From Pseudactinotalea terrae (GTDB lineage Bacteria; Actinomycetota; Actinomycetes; Actinomycetales; Beutenbergiaceae), in assembly GCF_009733845.1 (NCBI RefSeq), contig NZ_WNXZ01000001.1, positions 806,001 to 870,000 of the forward strand: a stretch of DNA of 64,000 nt, read 5' to 3'. The position numbers were made by a program, and so were the translations under genes. This document shows, in pieces, positions 8,233-19,692 of this stretch; position 1 is the stretch's first letter; every line of letters begins with the position of its first letter. The notes under the pieces are model-generated. The model was given only the letters and a program-made list of their open reading frames with translations. It made no database searches and had not been told where the DNA came from.

Positions 8233-10575
8233 GTCGAGATCGTCGTCCGACTCCTCGAGCGGGTGCGCCTGGTTCTTGGCACCTGTGAGCCGGAAGACGT
8301 CGAACACGCCGTCGATCTGACGGACGGACTTCAGCACGTGCCCGAGGTGGTTGGGCTCGGCCATCTCGAAGACGAACCGGGAGATCGCCACCCGGTCGCG
8401 CGAGGTCGCCACGGTGGCCGACAGGATGTTCACGTGGTTGTCCGAGAGCACCTTGGTGACGTCGGAGAGCAGGCCGTTGCGGTCGAGGGCCTCCACCTGG
8501 ATCTGCACCAAGAACATCGAGCTGACGTCCTTGGCCCACTCGACGTCGAGCATCCGCTCCGGCTGCTGCTTGAGCGCATCGACGTTCGCGCAGTCGGTCC
8601 GGTGCACCGAGATCCCTGAGCCGCGGGTCACGAAGCCGAGGATGTCGTCGCCCGGGACCGGTGTGCAGCAGCGCGCGAGCTTGATGAGGGTGTCGGCCCC
8701 GTCCAGGCCCTTGACGACGATGGCCGGGCTGCTGTGGCGGGCGCGTGGGCTCGGGCGCCCGGGCAGTGTCGCCTCCGCCAGGTCCTCCTCGGTCCCCGAC
8801 TCGCCGCCGAGTGCTGCCACCAGCTTCTGCACCACGTTGCCGGCCGAGACGTGCCCCTCGCCGACCGCGGCGTAGAGGGCGGAGACGTCGGCGTACCGCA
8901 TCTCGTCGGCCAGTGCGACGAGCGTGTCGTGGGAGAGGATCCGCTGGATCGGCAGGTTCTGCTTGCGCAGCTGCTTGGCGATCAGGGTGCGCCCGGCCTC
9001 GATCGCCTCCTCGCGACGCTCCTTGGTGAACCACTGCTTGATCTTGTTCCGTGCCCGTGGGCTCTTGACGAACGCGAGCCAGTCCTGGCTGGGGCCCGCG
9101 CTCTCGGCCTTCGAGGTGAACACCTCGACGGTGTCGCCGTTCTGCAGCGTCGACTCGAGCGGCACGAGCCTGCCGTTGACACGGGCACCGACGGTCCGGT
9201 GCCCCACCTCGGTGTGAACGGCATAGGCGAAGTCGATCGGGGTCGAACCGGCGGGCAGCGCCTGCACGTCACCCTTCGGGGTGAACACGTAGACCTCGGC
9301 GCCCTGCATCTCGAACCGCAGCGAGTCGAGGAACTCGCTCGGGTCGGCGGTCTCCTGCTGCCAGTCGACGAGCTGGCGCAGCCAGGGCATCGAGTCATCG
9401 CCGGTGCTCGCCGGCGCGGCGCTGCGCGAGCTCGCCTTGGTGCTCTCCTTGTACTTCCAGTGCGCTGCGACGCCGTACTCGGCTCGCCTGTGCATGTCGT
9501 GGCTGCGGATCTGGATCTCGACCGGTTTTCCGCCCGGCCCGATCACGGTGGTGTGCAGCGACTGGTACATGTTGAACTTCGGCATCGCGATGTAGTCCTT
9601 GAACCGCCCTGGAACGGGGTTCCAGTGGTTGTGGACCACACCGAGAGCGGCGTAGCAGTCCCGCACCGAGTCGACGAGCACGCGCAGCCCGACGAGGTCG
9701 TAGATGTCGGCGAAGTCGCGGCCGCGCACGATCATCTTCTGGTAGATCGAGTAGTAGTGCTTCGGTCGGCCTGTGACGGTCGCCTTGATCTTCGCGGTCT
9801 TGAGGTCGTCGAGCACGAGGTCGCGCACCTGGCCGAGATACTCCTCACGCGCCGGCGCCCTCTCGGCCACCAGGTGGACGATCTCGTCGTACACCTTGGG
9901 GTAGAGCGTCGCGAATGAGAGGTCCTCGAGCTCCCACTTGATCGTGTTCATGCCGAGGCGGTGCGCGAGCGGCGCGTAGATCTCGAGCGTCTCCCGGGCC
10001 TTCTTCGTGGCCGACGACGCCGACACGTACTTCCACGTGCGTGCGTTGTGGAGGCGGTCGGCGAGCTTGATGACCAGCACGCGGATGTCGCGCGCCATCG
10101 CGACCACCATCTTGCGCACGGTCTCGGCCTGCGCGGCCTCGCCGTAGGTCACCTTGTCGAGCTTGGTGACGCCGTCGACGAGCGAGGTGATCTCCTCACC
10201 GAAGCCGTCGCGCAGCGCCTCCAGCGAGTAGCTCGTGTCCTCGACGGTGTCGTGCAGCAGCGCCGCAGCCAGCGTCGGCGGCGTCATCCCCAGCTCGGCC
10301 AGGATCGTCGCGACCGCGACCGGATGGGTGATGTACGGGTCACCGCTCTTGCGCAGCTGCCCCCGGTGGGCCTGCTCGGCGACGACGTACGCGCGCTCGA
10401 GGAGCGCCGTGTCGGCCTTGGGGTGGTTGTAGCGGACCGCACGCACCACCGGCTCGATGGCAGGCGAGGACGTGTGCGCACCCCGCGAGCCGAGCCACAC
10501 CAGCGCAGAGCGGACCCGCGAGCCCGACTGGGCTCCCTGGTCGGTCGCGGCGCCGACGGTGGTCTCTTCGGCCAT
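8230..10575 (-). CDS. rel: Bifunctional (p)ppGpp synthetase/hydrolase Rel
   Basis: A 781-residue RelA/SpoT homologue. The N-terminal HD hydrolase domain has H84 and the HD pair in LLHDTVED (108-109). The synthetase domain contains [15 protein letters not shown] and the [10 protein letters not shown] loop; the RxKD form is typical of bifunctional Rel enzymes. A TGS domain ([20 protein letters not shown]) and a C-terminal ACT domain follow. It makes and destroys the alarmone during starvation. A TAAGAT -10 hexamer ends six bases before the ATG, so the transcript may be leaderless. It lies last in the order pdxS to rel, with its own likely promoter. Confidence 0.95.
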   Translation of the reverse strand: MAEETTVGAATDQGAQSGSRVRSALVWLGSRGAHTSSPAIEPVVRAVRYNHPKADTALLERAYVVAEQAHRGQLRKSGDPYITHPVAVATILAELGMTPPTLAAALLHDTVEDTSYSLEALRDGFGEEITSLVDGVTKLDKVTYGEAAQAETVRKMVVAMARDIRVLVIKLADRLHNARTWKYVSASSATKKARETLEIYAPLAHRLGMNTIKWELEDLSFATLYPKVYDEIVHLVAERAPAREEYLGQVRDLVLDDLKTAKIKATVTGRPKHYYSIYQKMIVRGRDFADIYDLVGLRVLVDSVRDCYAALGVVHNHWNPVPGRFKDYIAMPKFNMYQSLHTTVIGPGGKPVEIQIRSHDMHRRAEYGVAAHWKYKESTKASSRSAAPASTGDDSMPWLRQLVDWQQETADPSEFLDSLRFEMQGAEVYVFTPKGDVQALPAGSTPIDFAYAVHTEVGHRTVGARVNGRLVPLESTLQNGDTVEVFTSKAESAGPSQDWLAFVKSPRARNKIKQWFTKERREEAIEAGRTLIAKQLRKQNLPIQRILSHDTLVALADEMRYADVSALYAAVGEGHVSAGNVVQKLVAALGGESGTEEDLAEATLPGRPSPRARHSSPAIVVKGLDGADTLIKLARCCTPVPGDDILGFVTRGSGISVHRTDCANVDALKQQPERMLDVEWAKDVSSMFLVQIQVEALDRNGLLSDVTKVLSDNHVNILSATVATSRDRVAISRFVFEMAEPNHLGHVLKSVRQIDGVFDVFRLTGAKNQAHPLEESDDDLD

Positions 10576-10581
10576 GGAGCG

Positions 10582-10587
10582 ATCTTA
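10582..10587 (-). promoter_or_regulatory. -10 element (TAAGAT) of rel, leaderless geometry
   Basis: TAAGAT read on the minus strand is followed by six bases and then the rel ATG at 10575, placing the transcription start at or next to the A of ATG. No good -35 is visible. Confidence 0.5.
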
Positions 10588-10601
10588 GGCCGCTGGCCGC
10601 G

Positions 10602-11705
10602 CTATCTCTTGCCGCGCTTGCGCCGCGGCTGCGCCCCCTGACCCTGGTGCCCGCCCGCCCGCAGACCGCCCACGCGAGGCGCCCCCACGAGCTCGGCTGC
10701 GTCGTCGCCACGAGCCTCGGCCTCGGCGACCTCCCGCTCCCGCAGGGCCAGCACCTTCTCGGTGTGGGCCTTGATCTCGGGATGGCGGTTGCGCAGCGCG
10801 ACCTCTCCAGGCGCGGCGATGAACACCGAGGACGCCGTCGAGACGATCATGCCGATGAACAGGGCGAGCGCGATGTCCCGCAGCGTGCCGGCACCGAGCA
10901 GGAACGCACCCACGAAGAGGATCGAGGCGACGGGGAGCACGGCGAGCACCGAGGTGTTGATCGAGCGCACCAGCGTCTGGTTCACCGCGAGGTTGGCCGC
11001 TTCCTCGTAGGTGTACCTGGTCTGCTCGAGGACGCCCTCGGTGTTCTCACGGACCTTGTCGAACACCACCACGGTGTCGTACAGGGAGTACCCGAGGATG
11101 GTGAGGAACCCGACCACGGTGGCCGGGGTGACCTCGAAGCCGACGCCCGCGTACAGCCCGACCGTGATCACGAGGTCGTGCAGCAGCGCGACCAGCGCCG
11201 CGGCCGCCATCGTCCATCTGCGGAAGTAGACCGCCATCACGATCGTCACCAGGACGAGGAAGATCACGAGCCCGCGCAGCGCCTTGTCGGTCACGCTCTG
11301 ACCCCAGCTCGGGCCCACGTAGGAGGCCGTCACCTCCGCGACGTCGACGCCGTAGGCCTCGGCGAGCCGGGTGCGCAGCTCGGAGGTCTGCTCGTCGGTG
11401 AGCTCCTCGGTCTGCACGCGGACACCGTCGTTGCCGACGCTGGAGACGCGGGCCTCCTGGTCGGGTGCGACCGTGGCGAGCGCGTCGTGCGCGGGCTGCT
11501 GATCCGTGGTCGAGGCGCCCGAGACCGTGAACTCGGATCCACCGCGGAACTCGATGCCGGGGTTGATGCCGCGCACGAGCAGGAGCGTGACGGAGAGCAG
11601 CAGCAGCGCGATGCTGATCGTGAACCACCGGCGGCGCTTGCCGACGATGTCGAAGCTGCGCTTGCCCGAGTAGAGCTCGTTACCGAAATCGGCGAAGCTG
11701 GCCAT
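10602..11705 (-). CDS. secF: Protein translocase subunit SecF
   Basis: A 367-residue inner-membrane protein with six transmembrane helices and a large extracytoplasmic loop after the first. Family marks include GIEFRGGSEF near the start and the conserved membrane block SLYDTVVVFDKVRENTE. SecF pairs with SecD to use the proton-motive force for late steps of Sec-dependent export. Its ATG overlaps the secD TGA by one base (TGATG), so translation is coupled. The C-terminal tail (about 330-367) is rich in Ala, Gly and Arg and ends in a basic patch. Confidence 0.95.
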   Translation of the reverse strand: MASFADFGNELYSGKRSFDIVGKRRRWFTISIALLLLSVTLLLVRGINPGIEFRGGSEFTVSGASTTDQQPAHDALATVAPDQEARVSSVGNDGVRVQTEELTDEQTSELRTRLAEAYGVDVAEVTASYVGPSWGQSVTDKALRGLVIFLVLVTIVMAVYFRRWTMAAAALVALLHDLVITVGLYAGVGFEVTPATVVGFLTILGYSLYDTVVVFDKVRENTEGVLEQTRYTYEEAANLAVNQTLVRSINTSVLAVLPVASILFVGAFLLGAGTLRDIALALFIGMIVSTASSVFIAAPGEVALRNRHPEIKAHTEKVLALREREVAEAEARGDDAAELVGAPRVGGLRAGGHQGQGAQPRRKRGKR

Positions 11706-13744
11706 CAGCGCTCCTCCTTGCTGGAGCCGACGAGGTCGGCGTCGTCGCCGTCGCGATCGTGCTGCTCGGCTGCCTTGGCGGCGGCTCGCCGCTCGGCGAT
11801 CGTGCCGCCGCCCGGCTCCCGCTCACCGGGCGAGCGGAACTTCCCGCGCCCACGGTAGGCCGGGGCCACCGTGGAGCCGAGGTGTGCCGGGTCGAGACCG
11901 GAGAGCTTGTGCCCCTCGCCGTAGAACTTCGTGCGGATCAGCAGCTGCATCATCGGGTGCGTGAAGAAGAACACCACCACGAGGTCGATGATCGTGGTCA
12001 GTCCGAGCGTGAACGCGAACCCGCGCACGCCTCCGACCGCCAGGAAGTAGAGCACCACGGCCGCCAGCAGGTTCACCGCGTCGGAGGCGAGGATGGTCCG
12101 GCGCGCTCGCCGCCACCCTTGCTCGACGGCGGCGTCCAGACGCCGCCCCTCTCGTACCTCGTCACGGATACGTTCGAAGTAGACGACGAAGGAGTCGGCG
12201 GTGATACCGATCGCGACGATCAGACCTGCCACGCCAGGTAGCGAGAGCCGATAGCCCTGCACCCATGACAGCAGCGCGATCACACCGAACGTGAGCACAC
12301 CGGCCACCACGAGGCTCATCACGGTGATCAGCGCCAGGCCGCGGTACTGGGCCAGTGAGTACAGCACCACGAGCAGCAACCCGATGAGGCCGGCGAGCAG
12401 CCCTCGCTGGAGCTGCTCGGAGCCCAGCGTCGCCGAGATCTGCTCCTCGGACTGCACGGTGAAGTTGATCGGCAGCGCACCGAAGCTGAGCTGGTTGGCC
12501 AGCGTGGCAGCTTCCTGCTGATCGAACTCGCTGCCCTGGCCACCGGTGATCGAGGCCTCGCCGTTGGGGATCTGCTCGGTCACGCTGGGCGCGGAGATCA
12601 CGAGCGTGTCCAGGACGATGGCGAAGCGGTTCTGCTGGGTCGCCGCCAGGCTCGCGAGGCGCGCGGTGACATCGCTGAAGACCTGACCGCCCTCACGGGT
12701 GAACTCGAGGAAGACCGCGTAGTCGCGGAGCACCTGGCCCTGGTCGTTGGTGCGCAGGCCGGAGTTGGCCGAGGCGATGTCGGTGCCCTCGAGCTCGGCC
12801 GGGCCGAGGATGTACTTCGCGGTGCCGTCCTGTGCGCACGTGACGAGCGGCTGGTCGGGGTCGTCGCCGCCGCCACCGATCCGGTTGGCCTCCTCGGAGC
12901 AGTCGAGCGCGTAGAAGTCGTAGGCGACCTGCTCGGTGATCCAAGCCTGGTCGCTCGCACTGGTCGGCTCGGTGGCCGGCTCGTTGGAGAGCTCGCCGTC
13001 GGCGTCGGAGTCGGCCAGCTCGAAGGCCGCGGCCTCGATCTCCTCGCGCGTGGGCGGAGTCGTCTCGGTGGTCGCTTCCTCGGTCGCTTCCTCCGTTGCC
13101 TCGTCCGAGGGCGCATCGGTGGCCTCATCCGTGGCCGGGTCCGTCTGGGTCGGGCGCATCATGCTCGCCCCACCGTTCGGGCTCGAGCCGACCATCCCGG
13201 CGCCGTCGGTCGCGCCCTCGGCGCCGTCGGTGGCGCCCTCGGTCGGTTCCTCGGTGGGCAGCTCGGTAGCCGCGTCGGTCGGCTCCTCCGCGGACTCGCC
13301 GGTCGGGTCCTGCGCGTTGAGCATGGCGGGGTCGACAGGGTTCGGAGCGTCCTCGACGAGCAGCACGCGGAAGCGCATCTGCGCGCTCTGCCGGACCAGG
13401 TCGAGGGTGGCCTCGTCGGGCTGGCCCGGGAGGGCCACCACGATGTTCTGACCACCCTGGCTGGTGATCTCGGCCTCGGCGACACCGGAGGAGTCGACGC
13501 GCTGGCGGATCACCTCGATCGCCTGGTTGATCGCCTCGGTGGTGATCTCGGCGCCGTTGTCGACCTGCGGCTCGAGGATGATCTGCGTGCCGCCCTCGAG
13601 GTCGAGGGCGAGGTTCGGCGTCCAGGACGCGTCGGACCACGTGACCCCGGCGCCGAGGCCTCCGAAGACCGCGGCGATCAGCAGGACCAGAGGGATCAGC
13701 GCGCGCCCGGGGCGCACGCCGGATGACGAGCTACGTGTAGCCAC
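11705..13744 (-). CDS. secD: Protein translocase subunit SecD
   Basis: A 679-residue SecD, longer than many homologues. It has the N-terminal helix (about 15-34), the conserved LDLEGGTQI motif (about 48-55), a large periplasmic part and a C-terminal bundle with GLIVAIGITADSFVVYFERIRDE. Residues about 132-265 form an acidic Thr/Glu/Ala/Pro-rich insertion made of short (D/E)-(A/P)-T-(D/E/T) repeats; the DNA beneath shows short tandem repeats near 13070-13104. The C-terminal tail is charged. The start is GTG. It lies 43 bases after yajC and is coupled to secF. Confidence 0.95.
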   Translation of the reverse strand: MATRSSSSGVRPGRALIPLVLLIAAVFGGLGAGVTWSDASWTPNLALDLEGGTQIILEPQVDNGAEITTEAINQAIEVIRQRVDSSGVAEAEITSQGGQNIVVALPGQPDEATLDLVRQSAQMRFRVLLVEDAPNPVDPAMLNAQDPTGESAEEPTDAATELPTEEPTEGATDGAEGATDGAGMVGSSPNGGASMMRPTQTDPATDEATDAPSDEATEEATEEATTETTPPTREEIEAAAFELADSDADGELSNEPATEPTSASDQAWITEQVAYDFYALDCSEEANRIGGGGDDPDQPLVTCAQDGTAKYILGPAELEGTDIASANSGLRTNDQGQVLRDYAVFLEFTREGGQVFSDVTARLASLAATQQNRFAIVLDTLVISAPSVTEQIPNGEASITGGQGSEFDQQEAATLANQLSFGALPINFTVQSEEQISATLGSEQLQRGLLAGLIGLLLVVLYSLAQYRGLALITVMSLVVAGVLTFGVIALLSWVQGYRLSLPGVAGLIVAIGITADSFVVYFERIRDEVREGRRLDAAVEQGWRRARRTILASDAVNLLAAVVLYFLAVGGVRGFAFTLGLTTIIDLVVVFFFTHPMMQLLIRTKFYGEGHKLSGLDPAHLGSTVAPAYRGRGKFRSPGEREPGGGTIAERRAAAKAAEQHDRDGDDADLVGSSKEER

Positions 13745-13787
13745 TACGGGTCAACTCTCGAGCAGGCGCACCTAGGCACGCACACGG

Positions 13788-14162
13788 TCAGCGGGCGGTG
13801 TCGTCCCGCGGGGGGATCGTCGGGTTCGTGCCGAGGTCGGTGGGCGGGAGCGTCTCGTCAGCGACCACGTCCTCGTCGTCGTCGGCCGCGGCGATCTCCT
13901 CGTCCTCGACGAGCTTCGCGATGGCCACCAGCAGCCACTCGGACTCCTGGCCGGGCCCGGTCGAGAGGGTGACCTTGTCGCCGTCGACGTCGACGACGGT
14001 CCCGAACATCCCGGAGGTCGTCATGACGCGCTGTCCGGCCTGCAGCGTGTTGCGGAAGGCGCCGGCCTCAGCCTGCCGCTTCCGGGCGCGGCTGCTCATG
14101 AAGAGCATCGCGACGATCGCGAGCCCCATGAAAACCAGGAGGAATGTGCCGTTGTTTTCCAT
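13788..14162 (-). CDS. yajC: Preprotein translocase accessory subunit YajC
   Basis: A 124-residue protein with one N-terminal transmembrane helix (about 6-23), then the basic stretch SSRARKRQAEA and the YajC core LQAGQRVMTTSGMFGTVVDVDGD. It associates with SecDF in the membrane. The C-terminal third is an acidic tail (DDDEDVVADE), common in actinobacterial YajC. It lies directly upstream of secD in the same direction. Confidence 0.93.
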   Translation of the reverse strand: MENNGTFLLVFMGLAIVAMLFMSSRARKRQAEAGAFRNTLQAGQRVMTTSGMFGTVVDVDGDKVTLSTGPGQESEWLLVAIAKLVEDEEIAAADDDEDVVADETLPPTDLGTNPTIPPRDDTAR

Positions 14163-14239
14163 CGAGATCCGTCCGCGGGGGTCGCCAGGGCTGCGGGCGA
14201 GTCTACGTCACCCCGCACCCCGTGCCTGTCGCGGCGCGC

Positions 14240-15310
14240 TCAGCTCCACAGCGGCGTCTGCGGCCCCGGAGCGGCCAGCCCGAGGTGCGCGAAACCGGCG
14301 TCAGTCGCGACGCGGCCGCGCGGGGTCCGTGCCATGAGCCCCTCGCGCACGAGGAACGGCTCGGCGACAGACTCGATCGTCTCGGGCTCCTCGCCCACGG
14401 CGACGGCGAGCGTCGAGACCCCCACCGGTCCGCCTGCGAACCGCTCGCACAACGCGCGCAGCACCATCCGATCGAGTCGGTCGAGGCCACGGTCATCGAC
14501 CTCGAACACCTCGAGCGCCGCGCGTGCGGCGGCCAGATCGCCGCGGCCCTCGCCGCGGACCTCCGCCCAGTCCTGCACGCGGCGCAGCAGCCGGTTCGCG
14601 ATCCGCGGGGTACCCCGTGAGCGGGATGCGATCTCGGACGCCGCAGCGGCCTCGAGCTCGATCCCCAGCAGCTCGGCGGACCGGTGCAGCACCCGCTCCA
14701 GCTCGTCGGGCGAGTAGAAGTCGAGGTGCGCGGTGAAACCGAACCGATCGCGCAACGGTGCGGGCAGCAGCCCCGAGCGCGTGGTCGCCCCGACCACCGT
14801 GAACGGCGGCAGCTGCAGCGGGATCGCGGTCGCGCCGGGGCCTTTGCCCACGACCACGTCGACACGGAAGTCCTCCATCGCCAGGTAGAGCATCTCCTCG
14901 GCGGGGCGGGCCAGCCGATGGATCTCGTCGATGAACAGCACGTCGCCCTCAGCGACCGAGGACAGGATCGCCGCGAGGTCGCCGGCGTGCTGCACGGCCG
15001 GTCCGGAGGTCAGCCGAAGGGCGCCCTGCACTTCCGCGGCGACGATCATCGCCAGCGTGGTCTTGCCGAGCCCCGGTGGACCGGACAGCAGCACGTGGTC
15101 CGGCGGTCGCCGTCGAGCGGTGGCGGCATCGAGCACGAGCGAGAGCTGGTCACGCACGACCCGCTGCCCCACGAACTCGGCGAGCCGGCGGGGCCGCAAC
15201 GCTGCCTCGACCGCGCGTTCGGTGTCGTCGGCATCGGCGTCGATGACGCGCTCGGACAGGTCCTCCGGCGCGAGCTCGAAGACCTCGTCGTGATCAGCCA
15301 CGGCGTGCAC
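14240..15310 (-). CDS. ruvB: Holliday junction branch-migration ATPase RuvB
   Basis: A 356-residue AAA+ motor with Walker [13 protein letters not shown], Walker B FIDEIHRL, sensor-1 region [18 protein letters not shown] and a C-terminal winged helix ([18 protein letters not shown]). It drives branch migration with RuvA. The GTG at 15310 overlaps the ruvA stop by 17 bases; a second GTG at 15301 (VADHDE), overlapping by 8 bases, is an equally plausible start, and neither has a clear ribosome-binding site. It is third in the ruvC-ruvA-ruvB run. Confidence 0.95.
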   Translation of the reverse strand: MHAVADHDEVFELAPEDLSERVIDADADDTERAVEAALRPRRLAEFVGQRVVRDQLSLVLDAATARRRPPDHVLLSGPPGLGKTTLAMIVAAEVQGALRLTSGPAVQHAGDLAAILSSVAEGDVLFIDEIHRLARPAEEMLYLAMEDFRVDVVVGKGPGATAIPLQLPPFTVVGATTRSGLLPAPLRDRFGFTAHLDFYSPDELERVLHRSAELLGIELEAAAASEIASRSRGTPRIANRLLRRVQDWAEVRGEGRGDLAAARAALEVFEVDDRGLDRLDRMVLRALCERFAGGPVGVSTLAVAVGEEPETIESVAEPFLVREGLMARTPRGRVATDAGFAHLGLAAPGPQTPLWS

Positions 15311-15902
15311 CGCCGAGCAGCTGCAGCGCCGATCGCAGCACCGCGCCGGTGTCGGACGCGTCGACAGAGCCGCTCTCGATGATCTCGTCGGTGGCGGCCT
15401 CCGCCTGCTTGAGCGCCCAGCCCAACCCTGTCAGCGCCGCGACGACATCGGCACGGTTGCCCTCCGGCGCGGCACCAGGACTCGCGGTCGCTCCCCCGAG
15501 CGCCGGTCCGAGCCGGTCGCCCAGCTCGAGCACGATGCGCTTGGCGCCCTTGTCGCCGATACCGGGGACCTTGACGAGCGATTTGTGGTCCTCGGACGCC
15601 ACGGCCTGCCGGAGCCCGTCGGGGGTGTGCACGGCGAGCATCGCCAGCGCGAGCCGCGGCCCCACTCCGCTGACGGTCTGGAGCGTCTCGAAGACGTCGC
15701 GCTCATCGGCCTCGGCGAACCCGAACAGGGTCATCGAGTCCTCGCGCACCACGAGCGAGGTCGACAGCGTGACGGTCTGGCCGTGGCGCAACGTGGCGAG
15801 CGTGCCGGGCGTGGCGTGGACCCGGTGGCCCACGCCCGCGACATCGATCACCGCGTTGTCGAGCCCGATCGACTCGACCACTCCCCGGACGTGCGCGATC
15901 AC
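15294..15902 (-). CDS. ruvA: Holliday junction DNA helicase subunit RuvA
   Basis: A 202-residue protein with an N-terminal OB fold ([13 protein letters not shown]), two helix-hairpin-helix motifs ([17 protein letters not shown] and [19 protein letters not shown]), and a C-terminal RuvB-binding domain at about 155-200. It forms the tetrameric junction-binding core that loads RuvB. The start is GTG. It lies 63 bases after ruvC and overlaps ruvB. Confidence 0.95.
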   Translation of the reverse strand: MIAHVRGVVESIGLDNAVIDVAGVGHRVHATPGTLATLRHGQTVTLSTSLVVREDSMTLFGFAEADERDVFETLQTVSGVGPRLALAMLAVHTPDGLRQAVASEDHKSLVKVPGIGDKGAKRIVLELGDRLGPALGGATASPGAAPEGNRADVVAALTGLGWALKQAEAATDEIIESGSVDASDTGAVLRSALQLLGGARRG

Positions 15903-15965
15903 AGAGCCATCCTCCAGGTCACCTTCCAGCAGCCGAACATCTGTGCGACAGCGTAGCCCGAGGAG

Positions 15966-16562
15966 TCAGCGCGCGAGCCTTCGACGCGCCGCCTGGGCCC
16001 GAGCGCCCGAGCCTGCGGCGGCTTCCGCCCATGCACGTTGCGCCGCCGTCTGTCCTCGGTTGCCCACCATCGGCACGACCGCGGCGACCCCCCGCCAGCC
16101 GTGGGTGATCGCGATCGCCAGGGCATCGGCGGCGTCCGCGGGCGACGGCGCCTCCACCAGCCCGAGGATCCGCCGCACCATCTCCTGGACCTGGGCCTTC
16201 TCCGCGCGTCCGCTGCCGGTCACGGCGGCCTTGACCTCGCTCGGCGTGTGCAGCGCCACCGGGATCGAGGCCCGCGTGGCGGCGACCATCGCGAGCCCGG
16301 CCACCTGCGACGTGCCGGTCACCGTGCGCACGTTGTGCTGCGCGAACACCCGCTCGACGGCGACCGCGTCGGGCCTGTGCTCGGCGATCCAGCTCTCGAA
16401 GGCCTCCGTCATCCGCAGCAGCCGCTGCTCGGGCGCCATGTCGGCTGCGGTCCGGATGACGTCGACAGCGACCAGCCGCACCTGCCGGCCCGGCAGCGAC
16501 TCGATGACCCCGATGCCGCACCTGGTCAGGCCAGGGTCGACACCGAGGATCCGTACGTTCAC
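15966..16562 (-). CDS. ruvC: Holliday junction resolvase RuvC
   Basis: A 198-residue RNase H-fold endonuclease. The acidic metal ligands are visible: D9 in ILGVDPGLT, Glu in [10 protein letters not shown] and the Asp pair in [15 protein letters not shown]. It cuts Holliday junctions symmetrically as part of RuvABC. The start is GTG. The 114-base gap to yebC shows neither a LexA box nor a full PafBC-type box. The C-terminus is Ala/Arg-rich. Confidence 0.95.
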   Translation of the reverse strand: MNVRILGVDPGLTRCGIGVIESLPGRQVRLVAVDVIRTAADMAPEQRLLRMTEAFESWIAEHRPDAVAVERVFAQHNVRTVTGTSQVAGLAMVAATRASIPVALHTPSEVKAAVTGSGRAEKAQVQEMVRRILGLVEAPSPADAADALAIAITHGWRGVAAVVPMVGNRGQTAAQRAWAEAAAGSGARAQAARRRLAR

Positions 16563-16676
16563 GGGCTCAGACTCTCAGCCGACCCGCCGATGCGCGTCGA
16601 CCGACACTCGCCCGCGCGTGGTGCCCGCGACGGCCGAACGAGCATCACGCCGCCGGATGATCCCTGGTGGGGCGAG

Positions 16677-17453
16677 TCAGTCCTCGTCGAGCGCGGCGAG
16701 CACCTCGTCGGAGGCGTCGAAGTTCGCCCAGACGTTCTGCACGTCGTCGCTGTCCTCGAGCGCATCGATGAGGCGGAGCACGTTGCGGGCGCCGTCGACG
16801 TCGACCTCGACCTCCATCGAGGGCACGAACTGGGCCTCGGCAGAGTCGTAGTCGATCCCTGCCTCCTGCAGCGCGCTGCGGACCGCGATCAGGTCGCTGG
16901 CCTCGCTGACGACCTCGAGGCTGTCGCCGTGGTCGTTGACCTCCTCGGCGCCGGCCTCGAGCACCGCGTCGAGCACGGTCTCCTCGTTCGCCACGGCCGA
17001 CTCACCGGCTGTGTCGTTCTTCGGCACGATCACGACGCCCTTGCGGGTGAACAGGTACGAGACGCTCCCCGGGTCGGCGAGCGAGCCGCCGTTGCGGGTG
17101 AACGCGACGCGCACGTCGGAGGCCGCGCGGTTCTTGTTGTCGGTGAGGCACTCGACCAGCACGGCGACGCCGCCGCTGGCGTAGCCCTCGTACATGATCG
17201 TCTGGTAGTCGGCGCCACCGGCCTCGGCACCGGAACCACGCTTGACGGCACGGTCGATGTTGTCGGCCGGTACCGAGGACTTCTTCGCCTTCTGGATGGC
17301 GTCGAACAGCGTCGGGTTGCCGGCGGGGTCGCCGCCACCGGTACGAGCCGCGACCTCGATGTTCTTGATCAGCCGCGCGAACAGCTTGCCGCGCTTGGCA
17401 TCGATCGCTGCCTTCTTGTGCTTGGTCGTCGCCCACTTGGAGTGACCGGACAT
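16677..17453 (-). CDS. yebC: YebC/PmpR family protein
   Basis: A 258-residue member of the YebC family, starting with the hallmark [18 protein letters not shown]. The central part has the conserved [20 protein letters not shown] block. The family was long annotated as transcriptional regulators; more recent work links members to translation of difficult sequences. The ATG is preceded by a purine-rich AAGGAGCGGAG. In many actinobacteria it sits between pdxT and ruvC, exactly as here. Confidence 0.95.
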   Translation of the reverse strand: MSGHSKWATTKHKKAAIDAKRGKLFARLIKNIEVAARTGGGDPAGNPTLFDAIQKAKKSSVPADNIDRAVKRGSGAEAGGADYQTIMYEGYASGGVAVLVECLTDNKNRAASDVRVAFTRNGGSLADPGSVSYLFTRKGVVIVPKNDTAGESAVANEETVLDAVLEAGAEEVNDHGDSLEVVSEASDLIAVRSALQEAGIDYDSAEAQFVPSMEVEVDVDGARNVLRLIDALEDSDDVQNVWANFDASDEVLAALDED

Positions 17454-17507
17454 GGTGAGCTCCGCTCCTTGTTGCTTCCTGGCTTGCGTGTCGGTCGAGG
17501 CGTCGGC

Positions 17508-18143
17508 TCAGCGGTGCGGTGCGGCTGCACCAGCCGATCGGACCATCGCGACGAAGGCTGCGTGGACCCGGTGGTCCGAGCTGATCTCCGGATGGAACGC
17601 CGTCGCCATGAGAGCGCCTTGACGGACGGCCGCGATCCTACCCGCCTTCGGCCCCGTCGAGACGGTTGCGAGGATCTCGACGCCCGGACCGACCTCCTCC
17701 ACCCATGGTGCCCTGATGAAGACGGCGGTCATCGGCGGGTCCTCCGGGCCGGCCCCGAGCGCCGGCGCGTCGAGCCGCTCCTCGAAGGAGTCGACCTGTC
17801 GACCGAAGGCGTTGCGCCGCACCAGGACGTCGAGACCCCCGACCGTCTGCTGGTCGTGGATGCCGCCCGCGATCCGGTCGGCGAGCAGGATCATCCCCGC
17901 GCAGGACCCGTAGACCGGCAGCCCTGCCGCGATCCGCTCGCGCAGCGGGTCCATCAGCTCGAACCGCCGCAGGAGCTTGTCGATGGTCGTCGACTCACCG
18001 CCCGGCAGCACGAGCCCGTCGACGGCGTCCAGCTCACCGGGGCGGCGGACGAGCACCGTGCGCGCGCCGCAGGCGGCGAGGGCGGACGCGTGCTCGCGGA
18101 CGTCGCCCTGCAGCGCCAGCACACCGATCGTGGGCGCGCTCAT
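17508..18143 (-). CDS. pdxT: Pyridoxal 5'-phosphate synthase glutaminase subunit PdxT
   Basis: A 211-residue class I glutaminase. The start [13 protein letters not shown], the oxyanion strand [10 protein letters not shown], the nucleophile in YGSCAGM and the His-Glu pair in AFHPEISSD complete the triad. It supplies ammonia to PdxS for PLP synthesis. Its ATG overlaps the NUDIX gene's stop, so pdxS-NUDIX-pdxT form one coupled unit. Confidence 0.95.
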   Translation of the reverse strand: MSAPTIGVLALQGDVREHASALAACGARTVLVRRPGELDAVDGLVLPGGESTTIDKLLRRFELMDPLRERIAAGLPVYGSCAGMILLADRIAGGIHDQQTVGGLDVLVRRNAFGRQVDSFEERLDAPALGAGPEDPPMTAVFIRAPWVEEVGPGVEILATVSTGPKAGRIAAVRQGALMATAFHPEISSDHRVHAAFVAMVRSAGAAAPHR

Positions 18144-18702
18144 CCCGGCACCGCTTCACCCTGCGCGTCGTCGTCCTGCAGCCCGAGGTGCCGGACCGTG
18201 CCGTCCCACCCCTCGATCAGGGTCTCCAGGACCTCGGCGAGCTCGTGCGGGAACACCTCGATGTCGATCTGTCGCAGCTCCGCGAGCGACCACCAGGCCA
18301 CGTCGTCCATGAAGCGCTTCTCGACGTCGGTCCAGCCGTCGCGGGTGATCGTGCCGGCGTTCCGGACCCGTGCGTAGTAGAAGACCTCGTCCTGGCGGAC
18401 GTGCTCGGCCTCGAAGTCGAAGATCGCCTCGCGCGAGAGCACCGGCCCGACGAGATCGCGCTCGGTGATGCTCAGGCCGGTCTCCTCGGCGACCTCGCGC
18501 ACCGCGGCCTCGCTCGGGCTCTCGCCCGCGTCGACGCCGCCGCCGACAGTGAACCACCAGGACCGCTCGGGGCGGTCGACGTCATGACCACGCACGAGCA
18601 GCACGCGGTCCTGCTCGTCGAGCAGCAGCACGCGGGCGGCACGGCGGAAGTACCGGCCGTCCTCGGGGCTCCTGACCCACTCGGGCCCCAGCGAGCCGGA
18701 GG

Positions 18703-18706
<4 letters not shown>
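18140..18706 (-). CDS. NUDIX hydrolase inserted between pdxS and pdxT
   Basis: A 188-residue protein with a full Nudix box, GGGVDAGES then [12 protein letters not shown]. It should hydrolyse a nucleoside diphosphate linked to another group; the substrate is unknown. The GTG start overlaps the pdxS TGA (GTGA) and its stop overlaps the pdxT ATG, so its synthesis is stoichiometrically tied to the PLP synthase. This suggests a link to vitamin B6 chemistry, but none is proven by sequence. Confidence 0.9.
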
Positions 18707-19632
<926 letters not shown>

Positions 19633-19664
19633 GATGCGACCTCGATGACTCTGGGAGCGGGACG

Positions 19665-19692
19665 CTGCCTTCCTGGCAGGTTTCCCAGTCTA
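19665..19692 (-). promoter_or_regulatory. Putative pdxS promoter and leader hairpin
   Basis: On the minus strand TAGACT (19692-19687) overlaps the PrsW stop codon. Downstream in the leader, CTGCC-AGGAA-GGCAG (19679-19665) forms a perfect 5-bp hairpin. No convincing -35 was found, and no known riboswitch fold is evident. Confidence 0.35.

Noticed and set aside
13550-13565. TTGTCG hexamer near 13555
   Set aside because: It lies inside secD coding sequence with no start codon at 29 bases.
16563-16676. LexA or PafBC box before ruvC
   Set aside because: TGTCGGTC occurs on the minus strand but no TAnnnT follows at eight bases; no LexA dyad is seen.
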